Positions 33,430 to 43,305 of a stretch of DNA of 64,000 nucleotides are shown piece after piece (positions within the stretch are counted from its first letter, which is position 1; the number at the start of each line of letters is the position of its first letter). The DNA is from Castor canadensis (taxonomy: Eukaryota; Chordata; Mammalia; Rodentia; Castoridae), in the NCBI RefSeq assembly GCF_047511655.1, contig NC_133390.1, forward strand, positions 162,104,583 to 162,168,582. The letters are read 5' to 3'. A program made the position numbers and the translations under genes. Below the pieces are notes generated by a model that ran no database searches, was not told the DNA's origin, and was given only the letters and a program-made list of their open reading frames with translations.

Positions 33430-33530
33430 TCTTTTCTCCCCTCCCCCTCCTCTCTTCTCCTTTTCCTCTCCTTTTTACTCTCCTCTCTTTTCCTTCCTTC
33501 CCTCCCTTCCTCCCTCCTCCTCCCTCTTCT
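33430..33530 (+). repeat. Second polypyrimidine tract
   Basis: About 100 nt of almost pure C/T, contiguous with the tail of the antisense ID-like SINE at 33,533, so probably an expanded SINE tail. Confidence 0.85.
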
Positions 33531-33532
33531 TC

Positions 33533-33607
33533 TGTATTGGGGTTTGAACTTAGGGCCTCATGCTTGCTGGGCAGGCACTCTACCATTTGAGGCACTCTAC
33601 CAGCCCA
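33533..33607 (-). repeat. ID-like SINE, antisense
   Basis: 'GGGGTTTGAACTTAGGGCCT' and 'CTACCATTTGAGGCACTCTA'. Confidence 0.85.
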
Positions 33608-33941
33608 GTTTGGATTTTCTGTCACTTGTATCCATAAAAGCCTTAACTCTGGTACAGTGATAAAACCCCTAAATTCTTTGTTTACTAAATATAGTCAATA
33701 TGCTTTATCTAGAAGTATTTCAAAACAGAGAGAACCAGTTACCATAGGCACAGAAAAACTTCTACTATGTATCCAAGAAAAATGATTTTGGGGAACATTA
33801 TCTTTCTGGAAAACTTATCATCATTTGGAAGTTGCAAAATGTGCCTCTATGTAACAAAATGATTGATTTTTATTTTGTGTGTGTAATTGTTGACAATGAA
33901 CTAAATAAATTCTGATGCCATCTTAAATAATTGTTTTATCC

Positions 33942-34065
33942 AGGTGTAGTGGCTCACACTTGTAATATCAGCATTTGAGAGGTTGAGACAAAAGTGTCTG
34001 CAATTTGAGGCCAGCCTGGACTACCTAATGAGAATTTGTCTCAAAAGGAAAAAAAAAAAAAAAGG
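33942..34065 (+). repeat. B1-like SINE
   Basis: Single monomer 'CCAGGTGTAGTGGCTCACAC' with 'GAGGCCAGCCTGGACTACCT', ending in A15. Confidence 0.88.
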
Positions 34066-34304
34066 AATGATGTTTTTAATTTTAGAGTAGCTATTTTAGG
34101 ATTTTCTTCCTGAAAATAGCTAATTGGTCTATTGAGATCTTTCCTAGTTTATATAATAAAACCACACCATCAACATGGATTAAGTAGGCATTTTCTTTAA
34201 TAGAAGTCTGTGTAACCAAAATAACCCATTTGGGGATGTTGCACTTGGAGAACTTTCTGAGGTAGATGAAGTAATTTGTATCTAGGACTGTCCAGCCTGG
34301 GAAT

Positions 34305-34450
34305 TAGGAAGCCTGAGTTCTAATTTCAATTCTGGTACAGAATTAAATCGGGTCATTGATTCTGATCAAGTCCTTTCAACTTCTCTGGACCTCAATTTTC
34401 TCTTCCTTAAGACGAGGAATTTAGATGTTGACTAAAGTCTCCTCCAGCTT
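34305..34450 (+). repeat. MIR element, sense
   Basis: 'GAAGCCTGAGTTCTAATTTC', 'CTCTGGACCTCAATTTTCTC' and 'CTTCCTTAAGACGAGG' follow MIR order. Confidence 0.65.
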
Positions 34451-34763
34451 TAGGACTGTGATTCAACAATTTGGGCATGGCCAATCTATTGTAAACAGGA
34501 AGATTTCTTCACGTGAAGTCACGAGTCATACAAAACATGGAAAAAAAAGCTTCCTGAAGTCCCAGCTACTTCTACATGCAGAGGCAGGAGAATGGCTTGA
34601 GTTTTAGAGCAGTCTTTAAAAAAAATTAAAACATGGCATTTGTTTTATTTCCCCCTGAATTTATGTATAAACCTTATTTTCTATGTTTAGGCCTTTAGTG
34701 AAAATAAGACAAAAACATGGATGAATGTTTTGAAGAACTAAAACTTAGTATAAAATATAGTGT

Positions 34764-34858
34764 GGGACTAGGGGTATAGCTCAGTGGTGGAGCACTTGCT
34801 TAGTATGCATGAGGACTTGGGTTAGATCCCCAGAACTGACTCACACCAGACAAAAATA
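34764..34858 (+). repeat. ID-like SINE, classical type
   Basis: 'GGGGTATAGCTCAGTGGTGG' and 'GGGTTAGATCCCCAGAACTG'. Confidence 0.88.
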
Positions 34859-34860
34859 AA

Positions 34861-34929
34861 GCATATATAAACATACATGTATATATGTATGTATACATAC
34901 ATATATATATATATATATGTATATATTTG
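34861..34929. repeat. AT/TACA simple repeat
   Basis: Alternating TA/TG/CA steps including (AT)10, next to the tail of the ID-like SINE. Self-complementary and cruciform-prone. Confidence 0.85.
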
Positions 34930-35292
34930 AATATGCACTTTGGGCAGTTGGTAACAAATATGAATATGACATGATCTTGTCCTTAAGAGCTCCCTGACTT
35001 CTGTAAATGCCACAATGTACCCCCAACCAGCACAACAATGAAAAAAAAAGTTCCCTGTATAATAGTGAAGGCAGATTAACTGTAGTTCAACCAAATAAGT
35101 ATTATCCAAGAAGTGAAAAAAAAAAAAGTGAACATAATAGGTCCTGAGTCTACAGAGGTAAATGCTTAAGCTGGATAGGGAATTTAATAGAAGTACTAGA
35201 GCTGGCCCTTAAAGGATAAGCGTGAATGGAAAATTCTAAGTAGAAGGATTAACATGCTTTGAACCCTATTTTCATTATTAAGGAAATAAATC

Positions 35293-35390
35293 AGGGCTGG
35301 CCAAATGGCTCAAGTGGTAGAGTGCCTGCCTAGCAAGTGTGAAGCCCTGAGTTCAAACCTCACAACTATCAAAACAAAACCAAAAGAAGT
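35293..35390 (+). repeat. ID-like SINE with perfect target-site duplication
   Basis: 'GCTCAAGTGGTAGAGTGCCT' and 'GAGTTCAAACCTCACAACTA'. GAAATAAATC occurs at 35,283-35,292 and 35,391-35,400. Confidence 0.92.
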
Positions 35391-35509
35391 GAAATAAATC
35401 TAAGAAGATATTTGGAAAATGAACATATGTGTGTAAATTCAGACATTTCCACCTGATGGATTTACTCCATATGAGTTGAAGTAAAGAGCTAAAAATGACT
35501 GAGTGCCTG

Positions 35510-35651
35510 AAATGTTTTGCAATGTGTTAGATACTTTACATGTTATCTTATTTATTATCTTTTAAAGTTTCATTTTAGGGCTTGAGGTGTGGCTCAAGTG
35601 GCAGTATGCCTGCCTAGTAAGCACAAAGCCTTGAGTTCAAACCTCAGTACC

Positions 35652-35703
<52 letters not shown>

Positions 35704-35820
35704 TATCATTTTACAACTAAGATTAAATGTCAGCTAGGAGCCAGATGGCCAATTGAGCATTTCGAACCGGTGTTACTCATATCTAAAGCCTTTGTTCTTG
35801 CCATAACTACCTCAAAGAAT
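35510..35820 (-). repeat. MIR element, antisense, interrupted by a SINE
   Basis: 'AATGTGTTAGATACTTTACA' and 'TTATCTTTTAAAGTTTCATT' lie before the SINE. 'CATTTTACAACTAAG' and 'AGGAGCCAGATGG' resume after it, so the MIR reads through once the SINE is removed. Confidence 0.65.
35578..35705 (+). repeat. ID-like SINE with (AC)24 tail
   Basis: 'GCTCAAGTGGCAGTATGCCT' to 'GAGTTCAAACCTCAGTACCG', then (AC)24 at 35,653-35,700. TCATTTTA at 35,570-35,577 and 35,706-35,713 is the target-site duplication within the MIR. Confidence 0.92.
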
Positions 35821-35989
35821 GCAGTGTTTTCTTCACAGCTCTTAAAATGCACAGATTCTAAAACCTCTTACTACCTTTCAGTTAGTAGCCACCTATAAAA
35901 TATTTTTACTTGAGTTCTTTAGCCCTCATTAGCTCTCCTTTGTATTAGTTGAATCTTTCCCAAACTTGCTGCTGGGCCTAATAACTCAG

Positions 35990-36110
35990 GAGAGGCTTAG
36001 GTCGTGTCCCTGCAGATTCGGGATTGGATGGGGGCTTAGAATCTGCATTTTAACAAGCATTTGATTCATCAGCAGTCGACTTGGAGGATATATGGAGTGA
36101 ATGCCCTGGC
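35990..36110 (-). repeat. hAT-type MITE relic (MER5A-like)
   Basis: 'GCTTAGAATCTGCATTTTAA' and 'CAAGCATTTGATTCATCAGC' match the internal part of a MER5-type consensus. The inverted ends are not preserved. Confidence 0.5.
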
Positions 36111-36639
36111 CTAGCTGATCTAATTTCTACTATCTTCTTCCAACCCATGACCCCGTTTTCCAGCTTTGTTCTCAAAAGACCGTGAAAACGTCCGTAACAT
36201 TTCACATCAGTTTACTTGCTGTTAATAAGCATTGCCGTTTATCCATGGTTTATCATTTATAAATCACTTCATCCCTACCCCAGCCTTGGGACAGAAACTG
36301 CAGTAGCTGGGCATACAGCAGACGCCCAATATTTACTGAAACATCAAACCCAGAGGTAGTTACATTGTTATCTTTTCATATGAAAATAAGGAGGCGCCGA
36401 AAGGTAGCAAAAGTTTAACATAATCAGCATAATCAGCATCTCTTAATTCGGGAAGCACTGCCTCGGCGCACACCGCGGGCAAGGTCCCTCATGCCAGCGG
36501 CGCTTTCGGAAAGCCCGCTGTTCTTCAGGTGTGCGGGGACCGACGACGCCTCGCCCGGCTCTAGACTGTCACCTAGTACCCTGACCCACCTAGCCCCGCA
36601 AAATCTGAACACCGCGTCTTTAGCGCTAATAAGGCCGGG

Positions 36640-36740
36640 CGGGGTCACGTGGGCCGGGGGCGGGGCCGCAGCCCTTGCGGAAGACAACCCAGGTCACGTG
36701 GCTCGAGGGCGGGGCCACGGGGGCGTGGCCGCCATGCTGT
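36640..36740 (+). promoter_or_regulatory. DHX35: DHX35 core promoter with twin E-boxes and YY1-like site
   Basis: The 10-mer GGTCACGTGG occurs twice, at 36,643-36,652 and 36,692-36,701, 49 bp apart. It contains the CACGTG E-box with the GTCACGTG flank preferred by USF and MiT/TFE factors. GCCGCCAT at 36,728-36,735 is the reverse of the YY1 core ATGGCGGC, a site often found just downstream of TATA-less starts. The TSS is therefore probably around 36,700-36,730, an inference. Confidence 0.6.
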
Positions 36741-39700
36741 TCGCTTCTCCTGGGCCTAGGATCCTCGCGCGCCACGCCCCCTCTGCCCTGCGGGACTCGC
36801 GAGCGACGGCGGGGCGGAACCTTTCTGGTGACCTTTCACCCCAGCATGGCTGCGCCCGTGGGACCCGTGAAGTTCTGGCGACCGGGTAAGGCCCGGGGCG
36901 GAACGCTGCGCAGAAGCGTCCTGGGGCCTGCGTACTGTTCGTAGGCTTGGCCTCGGCGGGCTGGACGCCTCGCCTCTGTCGCGCAGGTGGACGCTGCGGT
37001 TCTGCTGTCCACCGTAGTCCCGGGGGATTTGGGAGCCCGCCCCCGACTTGGGTAGAACCCCTGAGTGTCCCTGTTCGAGTTTCTCAGTCTCCTGGGCTTC
37101 GTTTCCCTAGTTGCTGAGCCTTGCTTGCGCACCCCGCGTGGTGGGGACGCCTAAAGCGCCCACGCGTGTCTTGCTGCGGCCCTGGGTTGTGCTGGGGCCG
37201 CACAGGCGGAACTGCTCCAGGGCTTAGGAGCTCTAGCTGTGGAGGACGGCCGCCCCGCTTCAGATCTTCTTCTCTCCTTGTAGTGGTAGGGTGACCTTGG
37301 GCCAGTCGTTGAACCGCCTCCCAGCCTTGCTCTCCTCTCTGTAAAATGGGCAGAATGGTAACATCTATCCGTGGGCTCCAATCGAGAGCGCAACGCGTTG
37401 TGTAATTTGAAGTGCTCATAAAAGGGAAAGTGTGTTCTGTTCTGTTAGGATAATTCTTGTCCATTCTGAATGGCTACTTTATATTGGCTACTGCTTAGTT
37501 CTCTTGCAGAAGAACAGAAATCATTTTCACAAAATGCCTTTTGATTTTGGCACTTCATTAATCAGGTTTTTATTCAGTGTATCTGTATATATATACTGGG
37601 CCATACTAGGTGCATTATACTTCTTTGTCCCTCAGTTTTTTTTAACAATTACCACTTTTTTCCCCCTCACCATCTGCATATTTGTGAGCCTGGATGTGCA
37701 AACTATTTGGCAGCAAAAATGAGATGAGACAGAAGAGGTAATACAAGGGACTTTTCTAAAGAGTGTTTTAGAGTGGCTGCCTGATATTCTAACTGTGCAC
37801 TTAAATGACGTGGGAGACAAATCCACACAAGGATGTGCCACCAAAACCAAGATCTCTTTGAGTAATGTGTTACCTTTTATTTATTGAAGCATTTAGCAAC
37901 AAGTCAAAGTTGTTAAGTATAAGAAAAACTTGAAGGAACTGTTGAAAGTCAGACCAGGGTCCTATTATGGAATTATTCTAGAGTTCTACTGCATTGAGAA
38001 CACTGAACCCTTAACCCAATAGTCAGGAGACAACTGTAGATGACCAGGGCTCTGTTCTCTGTGCTTTCTCTTAATTGGATATGAATTAGATGTGCATTAG
38101 ATTTTAAATGAGACATAGTGAGGTGGTGGTAAAGAAGATGGGTTCATAAGTCAGGATCGCTTTCCCACCTTCACTACTATTGCTGACTTGGTGACTTGAC
38201 AGAGTACATAAGTGCTCAAGGTCTTGGTTACTCCATTTGTAATTTATCATAATAGGATTGTCAAGGATTAAATGAGAATAATACATGAAAGACTCTTGTA
38301 ACTAGATACACAGTTATTATAATTATATGAAAGTATAGAAAAGGGAGGGAACATTGAATGTACATAAGAACTATTCATAGAGATGGCAATAGTTTTGGAA
38401 TGAATGTTGAATAAGGTTTTGTTTCATGGCGAGGTAGGGAATAGAACGCTAGGCAAAGGGTGCAGCATGAACAAAGGCACAGTAGGATTTGTGCTTTGAA
38501 TGTCCAAAAAGCCAAAATAATTGAGTAGTGTGATGGTGTTATGTGGTAGGGTGTATATTGAGGTGCAGCAGGAAATGGAGTTAGAAAAGTAGGGAGCGGC
38601 CTCACTGTGAAAGGTCTTTGTGGAAAGTTACAGAATTTGGAGTTCACTGTTTTAAGCAGAATTACAGTCAGGTTTACTTTAGAAAGATAACCCTGGCAGT
38701 GGTGTGGTGAAGAGCACCACTCCTAAGAGAGGGTGCTACTAAAATCCAGTAGGGTTGTTAAAACCTCCTTTGTAGCCTAGGAGCTTATTGGAGGGGCCTT
38801 ATAGAGAGTTATTTTAGAGGCAGATGTAGAAGAAGGTGAAGTCAGTATGACTCAGAGTTCTGGGTTGGGTGACTGTCTAGGTAAGTGGTTTTCAAATTTT
38901 GCTGTATAGTCACATCACTTGGGAAATGGCCTGTTCCACCCCTTTGTCAGTAAATTAGAGGCTGGAGGATTGGGAGTCAGGCAGCAGTATGTTTAAACTC
39001 TTGAGGGGAGTCCACCATGCATCACTGCATGAACCACTGGTCTAGGTAAACTGTTGATATTGACTGAGATGCTAATAGCTTTGGTGCACACTTAATGGAC
39101 CCTTGGCAAGTCACTTTCACTTATAGCATCTTATCACACAGTCACCATAGCTCTGTGGTGGAGTTAGTATTTTTTTTTCGTGGGACTAGGGTTTGAACTC
39201 AGGGCTTCCTGCTTGCGAAGCAGGTGCTCTACTGCTTGAGCCACACTTCCAGTATTTTGGAGATAGGTTCTTGCAAACTATTTGCCTGGACTGGCCTGGA
39301 ACTTTGATCTTCCTAATTTCAGCCTCCCAACACCCAGCAGGAGTTAATAATACTCTTACAGATGAGCTAACTTAAGGTGGTGAGAAATGCAGGTCAGGGA
39401 GTTGAAGCTGGCTATGAGGCTAGATGTTGAAAGCATGAATATATCCTGTAGGCCAGAAGTCTCAGTCTGAAATGGCTACAAGGGCTTTTTACAGTCTAAG
39501 AACGCCCGCCTAGCAAGCATGAGGCCCTGAGTTCATACTCCAGTGCCACCAAAAAAACCCCAAAAAACAAAAACCCATGATTAAAAGAGTGAAGCAGTGT
39601 AGTGGAATAATGAGTGATGGGGGAATGTGTGTATGTACACCGTGTAGATACTTACAGTGTATATACACACAAGTACTTGTATGTGCTGTCTAAAATAGAA

Positions 39701-42700
39701 ATTGTGTCAAACTCCATCTAATTGTTATCACATGGGCTCAGAGTTGCCCGATTTTTTTCTTTTAAAGTAGTCTAATATCCAGATTCAAATGGAAAATTTT
39801 TGTGATAATGATAGCATGTCTGGGGACCTTAAGCCGTTAGTTTGTCAGTAACAATACTAACCTAACCTTGGATGACTTGCTTGAGAGTTTTCTGGAAAAA
39901 ACTCTTGATTTAATTTGCCAGCACACATGAATCAGAAGGGCCTGTCTCTTTTCATTTGCTGACCTTATACCTTCTAAAAACTTTATAGCACGGCTTTGAC
40001 CTGACTCAGTAAGAAATTATTGTACTGTGATCTAGCACACATACTTTTTTTTTTCTTTGTAGTACTGGGGTTTGAACTCAGGGCCTACACCTTGAGCCAG
40101 TCCACCAGACTTTTTGTGATGAGTTTTTTTCGAGGTAGGGTCTTGGGGATTATTTGCCCGGGTTGGCATCCAACCGCGATCCTCCTGATCTCGGCCTCTT
40201 GAGTAGCTAGAATTACAGGTGTGAGCCACCAGCACCCAGCTTAGCACACATACTTAACTGAAAAAAACTGTACAAAAATAATGTTCCTTTCTGGAATATG
40301 CCATTTATTTATTTATTTTTGTGGTTCTTACAATTGAGCCCAGGGCCTCACACATGCACTCTACTGAGCTACTCCCTAAGCCTCTCTTTCTGTTTGATTA
40401 TTTCAAAAGTGCTGGTATGGCCCACTACATCAATTTCCTATTTACTAATGGGTCACCACTCAAATGTTGAAAAACTAGGTTAAAGGGAATGCTGGATTGA
40501 ACCTTGCTTTACACATGGAGAAATAAAGTTGTTAATTGTTTTAAAAAATTACAAATTCTTCCTTTAGCATGGAGTATACTACCAATGGAAAAGCAACCAT
40601 AAACAGAGTGGGCTGTGGGATGTGTAAAAAAGAAAGCAGCCCTCATGTTCTGATTTGGCTGAATGGTCTTTTGTAAGAGAAGATAAACTCTGTATTGATT
40701 GACAGCAGCTGTTCTTGTAAAAGAGCTCATAACAGAATTAACTGCGATGAACTGGGCTGTAGGTTGGAAACAAGGGAGGGATAGGGTGGTGCGGATGAGC
40801 CCTGGGTGCAGCAAACCCTGGTGGGAGGAAGTGTGAGAGCTTGCAGGAGCAATGTTAAATATTCCAGGCATGGTGGATGGTTTAAAATGTTTTCAAAATA
40901 AGGAATCCTGTACAGGCACAGTGCAGTAGAGGGTATAGTATTCTTTGCAATACTTTTCTCATTTAAAGCTATAAGAGGTAGCAATAATAAGAGAAGAATG
41001 GAAAGAAGCTTGCTTCTTTGAGCATAGACTTTGTTCCAGGTTTTGTTCTTTGTTTGATCTCGTTGAAAGGAAGGTCAACATTTTGGCAAGAGCAACATAG
41101 CAGTACCCCATTTACCTGGTTTTTGGTAATTTTGAACCTCTGTAACACAACTGTGCTCCTGGAAAGTACCTAGGAAGGGGATAGAGATATAAAGCAATGA
41201 TTGTAAACTTGGCTCTAGGGGGCCTGTGGACCCCTCACTATTTTCTCTGCTGACAAATTGCATTCTGGTATATTTTTCAGGAGTTGGAGTTAATAGCCAT
41301 AATCAGATTATTAAAGGGATCTGGGATCCATCAAAAAAGTTAAGTTGAGCTGGATGTGGTGGTGCATATCTGTAATCCCAGCACTTGGGAGGCTGATGCA
41401 GTAGGATTGTGAGTTCATGGCCAGTCTGGGCTGCATAGCAAGACCTTGTCTCACAAAAAAAAAAAAAAAAAAAAAAAAAATTAGCTGGGTGCCTATGACT
41501 CACAACTGTAATCCTATCTACTTGGGAGGCTGAAATGAGGAGGATTGAAATTTGAGGCCAGTCCAGGCAAGTAGTTTGAGAGCCCTCCATTTCCAAAATA
41601 ATCAGACCAAAATGTATTAAAGGGGCAGCGCCTGCTTTGTGTAAGTTCCAAACCCCGAGTTCAAACCCCAGTCCCACCAAAAACAAAAACCAAATAAACA
41701 GGTATAATTGAATCACTGGACTAAGTGTTCTTATCACAAAGCCCCTGCACTTTCACACGGTGTCACTGATTCTGAGTTGGTCATTTTGGGTAATTATCCC
41801 TGTAGTGCCACCCCGCTCCCAGGGAGGTTGTGCAGCATGTGCCTGAACGTCTAGGGGATGGTTTGTACTGATTCATAGTTGATTCATACTCTATTCCTGA
41901 ACAGCTCTGCCTTTTAGAAATGTCTTCCTTATGATGAGTTGAATTCTGAACTCTGTGTTATTTACTCACTAGTCCTAGTTTTGTCCTAGGGCCAAAAGAA
42001 CAAATCAGCATGAAAAGATACAGAAACTGATGATAAAATTTGAACCCATGTTTCTCTTGAGGCTTTTTATTTTCAGGTTAAAGGCTGTGTTATCTTCAAC
42101 AGGTTTTTAGGGTGGAATCTGGCTTCCCTGTTTTTCAACATACTGAGTACCACCTTGTCATTGTTCTTAGCAAGAAGCTGTGGCTCTTTGCTGTTTGATC
42201 TGCTTTGCACAGTGTTCCTGGGAATATCATTCCCCTGTAACCACTCCAACTCTGGTTAATGTGGGGGATCCCACTCTACTTCTGTGGGTGATTGAGTTGA
42301 GTGGGTGTTGGACCTGAGCTGGAAGTCAGTCCCTGATGGTCTGATACATAGAACCTCCTCCACCTCCGTACACAACAAATCTGGGACTTTCGGCCTCCTT
42401 TATGGGGTCTTTATTTCTCTCTGTGGCACTTATGGCCACTCATGCACCAAGTTACATTCTACTGAGAAGCATAAGAGAAGCTAGTAAACACTGATTGTGG
42501 TGGCACAGTACCACATACTTGGGAAACTGAGGAAGGAGGGTGGAAAGTTTGAAGCTGGCCTAGGCTACAAAGTGCAGCCCTGCCTCAAAAAAAAAAAAAA
42601 CACTCAAAAGAAGCCAGTAAGCTCCATGAGAGTAGGGCCTGTATCTCTGCCGTTCACTGCTGGGTTTCCAGCAATAAAGCAATGCTACTGCAGAGGAGGC

Positions 42701-43305
42701 ACCAAGTCCCTCTTCACTTCTGGGTGCCTGAATGAGGAGCAAAGGAGCTGTGGGCTTGAGCTTTGTGCTGTCAGCGGCCTTGTTTCCTGCTCATGTGGAG
42801 AAATCACTCCAGGGACTTTGGAAAGGAACTTGTCAGGAGGTGCAGAGATGAGAGAAGAAAAAAAGCCATGGCAGCCCTTGAATCACCAAGTCCTGATGAC
42901 TTCGAGCCTTGTTGCCATTCTACAGTATCAAGGATATGTCCTTGGCCTCAGCCAGGGCCTGTTGGGTTTCTTTGACTTCTGTTGAGAATTTGACACAACC
43001 CAGTTCTGGGTGCCAGTGGGAGCCCTGTTGGACTGCTGTCTGCTTTGTTCTTGACTCTGCACTAAACCTCTCAGGGAAGATTTTTGTGTTCTAATAGGTA
43101 CTTTCCTAGCATTTAAAAAAACTTTAATAAGCTCTCCAAAAGTTTTATATACTTTTAGTAGTTTGATATAAAAGCATTGTTTCTTTAGTGTATCTTTGTC
43201 ATTGGAGATTTATAACCTTTACACCTTTCTCTGTTCACCGCATCAGATAATCTGAAAATCCACTTCTGCTACAGGTACAGAGGGGCCAGGTGTCAGCATC
43301 TCTGA
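36734..43305 (+). CDS. Overlapping upstream ORF of DHX35 (60 codons after splicing)
   Basis: An ATG at 36,734 in a good context (gccgccATG) opens a frame one base off from DHX35. It passes over the DHX35 start, crosses the exon 1/2 junction (36,885 to 43,275) and ends at TGA 43,303-43,305, 60 codons in all. It is used only if transcription starts upstream of 36,734. It resembles no protein I know and would act mainly by limiting DHX35 translation. Confidence 0.35.
36846..36885 (+). CDS. DHX35: DHX35 coding exon 1
   Basis: 13 codons plus one base (phase 1), MAAPVGPVKFWRP then split Gly14, donor GTAAGG. Too short for ordinary ORF searches. It is identified by its match to the known N-terminus and by correct joining to exon 2. 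Confidence 0.95.

Larger units (their letters stand above)
28800..36430. other. FAM83D-DHX35 intergenic spacer
   Basis: 7.6 kb between the FAM83D 3' end and the DHX35 CpG island. It contains about ten SINEs, an antisense L1 3' UTR, a MIR split by a SINE, polypyrimidine tracts, a G-run and AT/AC repeats, all listed separately. Nothing further recognised in 29,230-29,590, 31,250-32,300 and 32,600-33,070. No gene seen. Confidence 0.8.
36440..37250. promoter_or_regulatory. DHX35: CpG island of DHX35
   Basis: Dense CpG from about 36,440 to 37,250, spanning upstream sequence, coding exon 1 and the first 360 nt of intron 1. GC boxes (GGGGCGGGG-like) occur at 36,655-36,720. No TATA box is near the start, a housekeeping-type promoter. 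Confidence 0.85.
36886..43274 (+). other. DHX35: DHX35 intron 1
   Basis: 6.4 kb, GTAAGG...CTACAG. CpG-island tail, then MIR, L2, MITE and SINE pieces listed separately. 37,410-38,160, 40,510-41,270, 41,700-42,490 and 42,610-43,270 hold nothing I can name. Confidence 0.9.

Noticed and set aside
36491-36889. 132-codon open frame starting at 36,491 as a separate protein gene
   Set aside because: GC-rich promoter DNA. Only the part from 36,734 has a plausible start context, reported as a uORF.
42497-42985. 162-codon + strand open frame in DHX35 intron 1
   Set aside because: It begins inside a B1-like SINE and reads through its A tail (a lysine run), so it is repeat-derived chance coding.
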